NCBI GenBank assembly: GCA_003604975.1
Contig: QZIR01000010.1
Coordinates: 1-64,000 of the forward strand
Direction of reading: 5' to 3'
From: Desulforudis sp.
GTDB taxonomy: Bacteria > Bacillota > Desulfotomaculia > Desulfotomaculales > Desulforudaceae
DNA length: 64,000 nt
In this document: positions 59,780-64,000 of the stretch, one piece after another
How the letters are laid out: each line of letters begins with the position of its first letter
Numbering within the stretch: the stretch's first letter is position 1
Translations under genes and position numbers: made by a program
The notes under the pieces: model-generated
The model's input: the letters and a program-made list of their open reading frames with translations, nothing else
The model's database searches: none
What the model was told of the DNA's origin: nothing

Positions 59780-60295
59780 ATGGTCAAGGCCTATCTGGGG
59801 CTGGGCTCAAACATGGGTGACAAGGAAAGGAACATCTGGGTGGCACTGAAGCTCCTCAATGCCGAATCGGGTATCTCCGTGCTCCGGGTGGCCTCCCTGT
59901 ACTATACAGAGCCGGTCGGGTTTGCCGAGCAGGAGTGGTTTGTGAACACGGTGACCGAGATTGAAACCACCCTATCCCCTTTCGAATTGATGTCCCAACT
60001 GCTACGTATGGAACACCGGATGGGGCGCCGGCGTGACGTTTTCTGGGGTCCGCGCGTGATTGACCTGGACTTGCTGCTCTATGACGACCTGTTCCTGGCC
60101 ATTCCAGGTCTACAGATCCCTCACCCCAGGATGGCCGAACGCGCCTTTGTGGTCTTTCCCCTGGCGGAACTGGAACCGGACATGGTGTTGCAGGGCTTTC
60201 GTGCCACTGACTTGGGCGCGGAACTAGCCAAGGTGCAGAGAATCGAACTGATACCCGAACGATTCTGCGTGTGGCCGGTTGCAGACCTGTACTAA
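59780..60295 (+). CDS. folK: hydroxymethyl-dihydropteridine pyrophosphokinase
   Basis: Adds pyrophosphate from ATP to hydroxymethyl-dihydropterin. 171 residues. LGLGSNMGDKERNI, YYTEPVGFAEQEWFVN and the metal-binding RVIDLDLLLYDD with IPHPRMAERAFV are all intact. AAGGAGGCGGG precedes the ATG. Its last codon overlaps the stop of the convergent membrane gene. Confidence 0.95.
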   Translation: MVKAYLGLGSNMGDKERNIWVALKLLNAESGISVLRVASLYYTEPVGFAEQEWFVNTVTEIETTLSPFELMSQLLRMEHRMGRRRDVFWGPRVIDLDLLLYDDLFLAIPGLQIPHPRMAERAFVVFPLAELEPDMVLQGFRATDLGAELAKVQRIELIPERFCVWPVADLY

Positions 60296-60909
60296 GGTAA
60301 TGCTGCGGCAGTACCGGTAATAGCCTCATACAGGAAGTAGATACCATAAGCGGTTACCATCGTGCCGGCGAGGCAATCAAGATATCTTGGCGGTATCTTT
60401 TCAAATATACCGACCCTGCCCAGAGTTAAGGCCAATACTCCAACCACGATCAGTCCGATCAAGACGCCCATGCTTGCCACGGCCATCCCCTCTTTTAAGG
60501 AAACGCCCAACCAAACAATCATTATCTCCAGACCTTCTGCAAACACCCCCCACGCAGCCACCGTTACTCCGGTGACATTAACCGGTCTGGCGAGCGGCAT
60601 GCTGAACTCCGGGGCAAACTCCGGTGCCGGGCTTACACCCGGTTTGCCCGCAAAGCTGTAGAGAAACAGGCCAAATCCCAGCAGAAGAGTGGCTGAAACC
60701 CAGTCCAGAATGTGTATAGGAATATGTGTTGCCAGGCTGCCGAGGGCGAATGCGATAATCACGATGGCTGCTACACCAAGCGAAGAACCTATAACCGCGC
60801 TTCGCCATCCGTTCTTGTAAGCGATGCAGGCAATTACAGTAGCAGCAATAAAGAGTTCCGTAAAAGTAACCTGAAATGTAACCAGGGCGCCGACCCAGGA
60901 CAATTCCAT
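60292..60909 (-). CDS. six-helix membrane protein, possibly COG4280-type transporter
   Basis: Protein of 205 residues with about six membrane helices. Two similar acidic helix motifs, VTFTELFIAATVIA near the start and GVFAEGLEIMIVWLGVS in the middle, suggest an internal repeat like that in GDT1/LysE-fold transporters. It best resembles COG4280 predicted membrane proteins, but the assignment is tentative and the substrate unknown. It lies 16 bp downstream of the dynamin-like gene on the same strand, so it is probably under the same fluoride riboswitch. Confidence 0.65.
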   Translation of the reverse strand: MELSWVGALVTFQVTFTELFIAATVIACIAYKNGWRSAVIGSSLGVAAIVIIAFALGSLATHIPIHILDWVSATLLLGFGLFLYSFAGKPGVSPAPEFAPEFSMPLARPVNVTGVTVAAWGVFAEGLEIMIVWLGVSLKEGMAVASMGVLIGLIVVGVLALTLGRVGIFEKIPPRYLDCLAGTMVTAYGIYFLYEAITGTAAALP

Positions 60910-60925
60910 ACTGACTCCTCCCGTA

Positions 60926-62677
60926 TTACTTGGGGTTGACCGTACTTTCCTTGAATACGGCCTTCAACCGTTGAATCATCGCGGTGTCGTCCTGCCAGAC
61001 GGCCAGCGCCTCCTGCCTTTCATGCTCACCCGCTTCACGCTGACGCAAAGCGTCCTGTAGAGCCGTGGTCAAGCCCTTGGAGACCAAGTCGGCCCGGAGA
61101 CGCAGCTCGCCGGCCACACCGGTGGCCACTTCCTTGAGTACTTCAATCAGGTTAGACCGCGTTCGGCCGCAGTTCAGTTCAAAGTATTCCACCAGCCGGT
61201 CCTCGTAGGTTTTAACCAGTTTCTTCTTTACCAGCGCCCCCGGGATCAGGCCCATTCCCGGGATATCTTCCAGCGGAGGGTAAAACGTGGGAAAGTCGTG
61301 GAAATAGTAGGAGAAATTACGGTCACCCAGGATATACTCCTTGGACTGGGCAAGCTCAACCGAAACGCCAAAAATGTCGGACGAGACGGTCATCATCCGG
61401 TCCACGATTTCCTCGATGTTTCTAAAAAACCGGTCGGCGGTTTCCTGGATTCCGACGCTCAGGAGCTGCTTTTCCTGTTCCCGGTGTTCAGCCAGGGCGA
61501 TTTCGATCAGTTCATGGGCTTTTTCTTTCAGGGACTGCCCGATTTCCTTTGGTGTGCCGTGCGCCTCCCGGGCAAAATTGCGATACTGGCCGAGTATAAC
61601 CGGGAGTACCTGTTTCCGGAAATCTCTCAGACGTTCTTCCGCTTTGCGTCCCAACCCGTCTATGTCCCGGTAGAGCAGGTAGATGCTGTCCTCACGTTCC
61701 CGTTCCAGGATGGTTAGTTCCTTCTCGAACCGGGCCACCTTTTCCGTAATGTCTTCAAGCGAGCCTTCCATTGCCTTTTGCCAGAGGGCGAGTTCCATCT
61801 CCAGTTCGCTGATCACGCGCAGCGCCCGGGCAGAGGTAACCTCCCTGACCAAACGGCTTTTTCCGCCGCTGATTAGATCGTTAAGCCGTCGTTCGAAGTC
61901 GGTAAACCGGCTTTTTTTCTGCTGTTCCTCACTGCCGGATATTTTGGCTTCCAGCGCTTGGCGGGCCGACAGCGGGAAAATCGTGATGTCTTCCGTTTCG
62001 AGGGTTTCTTTTAGGACCTTTTGGGTGAAAGTTAGCAGTTCTTCAAGTTGGCCCGGAGCCAGAATGTCAATTTTGTTGATGACAAAGATCAGGTTGTGCA
62101 CGTACTGCCGAATATCGCCTAGAAAAGCCAGCTCGCTTTGGCCGACGGGCGCGTCCACCGAGATCAGGAATACCGCGACGTCTGAATGCGGCAGGTAGGC
62201 GTAGGCGGCATCGGTGTTATGTTGATAAACGGAACCAACCCCCGGAGTGTCGACCAGGATTACGCCCTGCCTTAGAAGCTCGGCCGGGTAGCAGACCCTT
62301 ACCTCCCGCACCTGCTTTTCGTTGCGCGGGTTCTCTTTCTCAGTAACGAAGAGGGTAATCTCGTCTGTAGAGATGGAGTGACTGTCGCCGTTTTCGAAGG
62401 TGACCAGGGCCGAAGGAGCCGAACCGTACTCTATGATGGTAGGAATAGCAGTCAGGGGAACAATACCCGTCGGCACCAACTCGGAGCCAAGCAAAGCATT
62501 GATGAAGGTGGATTTACCCCGCTTAAACTCACCCATAATAACCAGGGTGAAGCTTTCTTCCCGTAACCTCCGAATACTCTCCTCCAACAGGGTTTGCGCA
62601 AAGGCATTCCCCCGCTTGGCGGAAAAAACCTGTAACTCCTGAAGGACATTCACCATGGCTCTCGTTTCTTCCGGCAT
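60926..62677 (-). CDS. dynamin-like GTPase
   Basis: Large GTPase of 583 residues. P-loop GEFKRGKST at 49-57, G2 in PLTAIPT, G3 DTPGVGS (about 143) and G4 NKID (about 202). The rest is mostly helical with long coiled-coil stretches (about 290-420) and an amphipathic region near 470-500 (PGMGLIPGALVKKKLVK) that may touch membrane, as in bacterial dynamin-like proteins (LeoA, DynA, DUF-type). It may act in membrane remodelling or repair. AAGGAGGTAG precedes the ATG. A fluoride riboswitch lies directly upstream. Confidence 0.9.
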   Translation of the reverse strand: MPEETRAMVNVLQELQVFSAKRGNAFAQTLLEESIRRLREESFTLVIMGEFKRGKSTFINALLGSELVPTGIVPLTAIPTIIEYGSAPSALVTFENGDSHSISTDEITLFVTEKENPRNEKQVREVRVCYPAELLRQGVILVDTPGVGSVYQHNTDAAYAYLPHSDVAVFLISVDAPVGQSELAFLGDIRQYVHNLIFVINKIDILAPGQLEELLTFTQKVLKETLETEDITIFPLSARQALEAKISGSEEQQKKSRFTDFERRLNDLISGGKSRLVREVTSARALRVISELEMELALWQKAMEGSLEDITEKVARFEKELTILEREREDSIYLLYRDIDGLGRKAEERLRDFRKQVLPVILGQYRNFAREAHGTPKEIGQSLKEKAHELIEIALAEHREQEKQLLSVGIQETADRFFRNIEEIVDRMMTVSSDIFGVSVELAQSKEYILGDRNFSYYFHDFPTFYPPLEDIPGMGLIPGALVKKKLVKTYEDRLVEYFELNCGRTRSNLIEVLKEVATGVAGELRLRADLVSKGLTTALQDALRQREAGEHERQEALAVWQDDTAMIQRLKAVFKESTVNPK

Positions 62678-62696
62678 ATGTCTACCTCCTTACAGA

Positions 62697-62727
62697 CAAA
62701 ATAAAAGCCCTACCAAGGTTGGTAGGG
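62697..62727 (-). terminator. riboswitch-controlled intrinsic terminator
   Basis: On the minus strand, CCCTACC-AACCTT-GGTAGGG (62727-62708) is followed by CTTTTATTTT. Its left arm shares the CCCTACC used by the aptamer pseudoknot, so ligand binding and termination exclude each other. Confidence 0.9.
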
Positions 62728-62772
62728 GTCATCAACCACTCTTCGTGGTAGTTGCGGCGAACCCCATCGCCG
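62721..62772 (-). ncRNA. fluoride riboswitch (crcB motif) aptamer
   Basis: On the minus strand the aptamer opens CGGCGATGGGGTTCGCCG, continues CAACT, then a stem ACCAC-GAAGA-GTGGT, and ends TGATGACCCCTACC. This matches the fluoride aptamer layout: GGCGATG helix, AACT, helix, TGATG and a pyrimidine strand pairing with the GGGG loop as a pseudoknot. The downstream terminator gives a typical fluoride-ON switch. It controls the dynamin-like gene and probably the membrane gene behind it. Confidence 0.93.
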
Positions 62773-62807
62773 CACCGGTTAACCACCGGTGTCGTACGGT
62801 TGGCTAA

Positions 62808-62836
62808 ATGTTACCAGAAACCTGGCTTAAGATCAA
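62808..62836 (-). promoter_or_regulatory. promoter of the riboswitch transcript
   Basis: On the minus strand, TTGATC (62836-62831), 17 bp, TAACAT (62813-62808). The start site would be near 62801, with a CACCGGT/ACCGGTG hairpin (62791-62773) ahead of the aptamer. Confidence 0.6.
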
Positions 62837-62890
62837 TCTTCCCGACCACAAGAGAACCACGGTGGTGTTGACTGCGCCTATTTGGGTTAC

Positions 62891-63331
62891 CTACTTGCCG
62901 GGTTCGCAGCTATCCTTGATAACCAAAACCGGGCAATGGGCGTATTTAACAACAAACTGGGAAACGCTACCCAGGAAGATGCGCTGGAGGCGGCTGAAAC
63001 CTCGGGCTCCAACTATAACCAGGTCGAAATCCCGCTCCTTAGCAAACCGGACGAGTTTATCTCCTGTGTGGCCGAAGAGCAGGTGGGTGCTGACTCTCTC
63101 CATCCGGTCCCCTGCCAGTTCCTCGACCTTCCGGATCTTCTGGTCGAAGAAGGCCCGCGCCTCGTTCTGAATCTCGTCCACTTCACCGATGGTCCCCGCG
63201 TAGTCCGGCAGACCGGCCACCATGACCACGGCAAGGTCGGCATCATAGCGGTCCATCAGGTCTACCCCAGCGGCGAGCGCCCGGTTGGCGCAATCCGAAC
63301 CGTCATAGGCGACCATTATTCTCTGGAACAT
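62891..63331 (-). CDS. universal stress protein
   Basis: UspA-fold protein of 146 residues. MFQRIMVAYDGSDCANRAL, LLFGHTGDKLVRFAKERDFDLVIVGARG and the ATP-binding GSVSQFVVKYAHCPVLVI are typical of the ATP-binding class. ATG at 63331 follows AAGGAGG by 10 nt; upstream codons would overlap the antiporter gene. It lies 17 bp after the antiporter and is probably co-transcribed with it. Confidence 0.93.
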   Translation of the reverse strand: MFQRIMVAYDGSDCANRALAAGVDLMDRYDADLAVVMVAGLPDYAGTIGEVDEIQNEARAFFDQKIRKVEELAGDRMERVSTHLLFGHTGDKLVRFAKERDFDLVIVGARGFSRLQRIFLGSVSQFVVKYAHCPVLVIKDSCEPGK

Positions 63332-63347
63332 GGTGGTAAACCCTCCT

Positions 63348-63999
63348 TTACGCTCGTTTCCGTTCTTCATCTTCAGTAAGTTCCTGGCTGTCGCCAGGGC
63401 GCCCTATTATGGGGCGGAAGAAAGCCTGGGCGATCAGTGTCGGTACAATGGCGCTGCCGATTACTACTGTTACCAGTATTGTATACTGCTCCTGGGTGAT
63501 CAAGTTCTGGCTGAGACCGAAAAGAGCCGAAATGGTGCCGAAGGTAAGACCAGTGCTCATCAACAGTGTCGTGTACATACTGTCACGGTTACTGAAGCGG
63601 AACAGCTTCGCCAGCGGCCAGACGCCGACGAACTTGGCAGCCACCTTCACCGCCATCAGAATGGAGATCAGGATGATCCCGCCGGCCATGGCCGGGAGGG
63701 AAACGTGCAGCCCGGCCTTCAGGAAGTAAAAAGGGGTGAAGAAGGCGAAGGCAATAGTCCGCAGGCGGTGCAGCAACTCCTTGTGAGCCATCATGTAACC
63801 GGCCACCGAAAGACCAAGGATGTAGGCCGGCAAAACTGCCTCGCTGTTAGCCTTTAACGCCAGGCCCCCCAGGACCAGGAGCAGGAAGACGAACAACTTG
63901 ACCTCGATCTGGGCGATCCTTCCCCCGTATCGCTCGACAAACCACGGTGTCAGGCGCGGGGTAATCGTGAACACAGCTACGGATACGGTGATAAAGACC
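63348..63999 (-). CDS. cation/proton antiporter (CPA2/KefB-NhaP type), N-terminus beyond window
   Basis: C-terminal part of a monovalent cation/proton antiporter. The frame stays open to the right window edge, so the start is missing. About six hydrophobic helices are visible, with the family segment FFTPFYFLKAGLHVSL and MSTGLTFGTISALFGLSQNLI; the tail is charged (DSQELTEDEERKR). The exchanged ion is unknown. It forms an operon with the universal stress protein gene. Confidence 0.88.
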   Translation of the reverse strand, partial: VFITVSVAVFTITPRLTPWFVERYGGRIAQIEVKLFVFLLLVLGGLALKANSEAVLPAYILGLSVAGYMMAHKELLHRLRTIAFAFFTPFYFLKAGLHVSLPAMAGGIILISILMAVKVAAKFVGVWPLAKLFRFSNRDSMYTTLLMSTGLTFGTISALFGLSQNLITQEQYTILVTVVIGSAIVPTLIAQAFFRPIIGRPGDSQELTEDEERKRA

Positions 64000-64000
64000 G

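Overview
The window comes from a Gram-positive, endospore-forming, anaerobic member of the Clostridia, moderately high in GC. The gene content best fits the Peptococcaceae/Desulfotomaculia (Pelotomaculum- or Desulfotomaculum-like), but genus cannot be settled from sequence reading alone. The backbone follows the Bacillus subtilis yaaO-to-folK order near the origin: speA-like, tmk, holB, ricT, rsmI, abrB-like, metG, tatD, yabE, rsmA, yabG, ispE, glmU, prs, rplY, pth, mfd, spoVT, yabN/mazG, hup, rqcP, yabP, yabQ, divIC, spoIIE, tilS, ftsH, folP, folB, folK. Lineage-specific insertions interrupt this order.

Layout. 1-10.8 kb: DNA replication and repair, translation and rRNA modification, with a corrinoid adenosyltransferase gene inserted. 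10.8-18.6 kb: a sporulation block with YabG protease, small unknown proteins, a two-domain CAP protein, two tandem SPOCS-domain coat-type proteins (one with LysM) and a DUF4347-like protein. At least four genes here have promoters that look like the late mother-cell sigma-K type. 18.6-25.2 kb: small-molecule and metal transporters, ispE, a GntR regulator, a nucleotidyltransferase, and a leftward unit of an unusual tRNA followed by yedE and yedF. 25.2-48.2 kb: threonine deaminase, glmU-prs-rplY-pth-mfd, spoVT, yabN, hup, rqcP, yabP, yabQ, divIC, hisG, ppx, spoIIE, tilS, ftsH and ndk. 48.2-57 kb: formate-THF ligase, an Mrp-type ATPase and a heterodisulfide-reductase-like pair (HdrA-type and HdrD-type) suggesting anaerobic electron bifurcation or confurcation. 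57-64 kb: a DMT transporter, folP-folB-folK, a dynamin-like GTPase under a fluoride riboswitch, a universal stress protein and a truncated cation/proton antiporter.

Two items stand out. First, the tRNA at 23786-23878 (minus) has a GCA (Cys) anticodon, U at the discriminator position and an encoded CCA. Its body, however, is selenocysteine-tRNA-like: 8-bp acceptor stem, 4-nt D loop and long variable arm. It lies in the leader of yedE-yedF, genes linked to selenium/sulfur handling. Second, a complete fluoride aptamer with an intrinsic terminator (62697-62772, minus) precedes a dynamin-family GTPase, which is not a target I know for this riboswitch. Also notable are a Spo0A-type spoIIE promoter with a 21-bp spacer, inverted repeats that would hide the ribosome binding sites of both SPOCS genes in read-through RNA, and dispersed palindromic repeats that supply stop codons to neighbouring genes.
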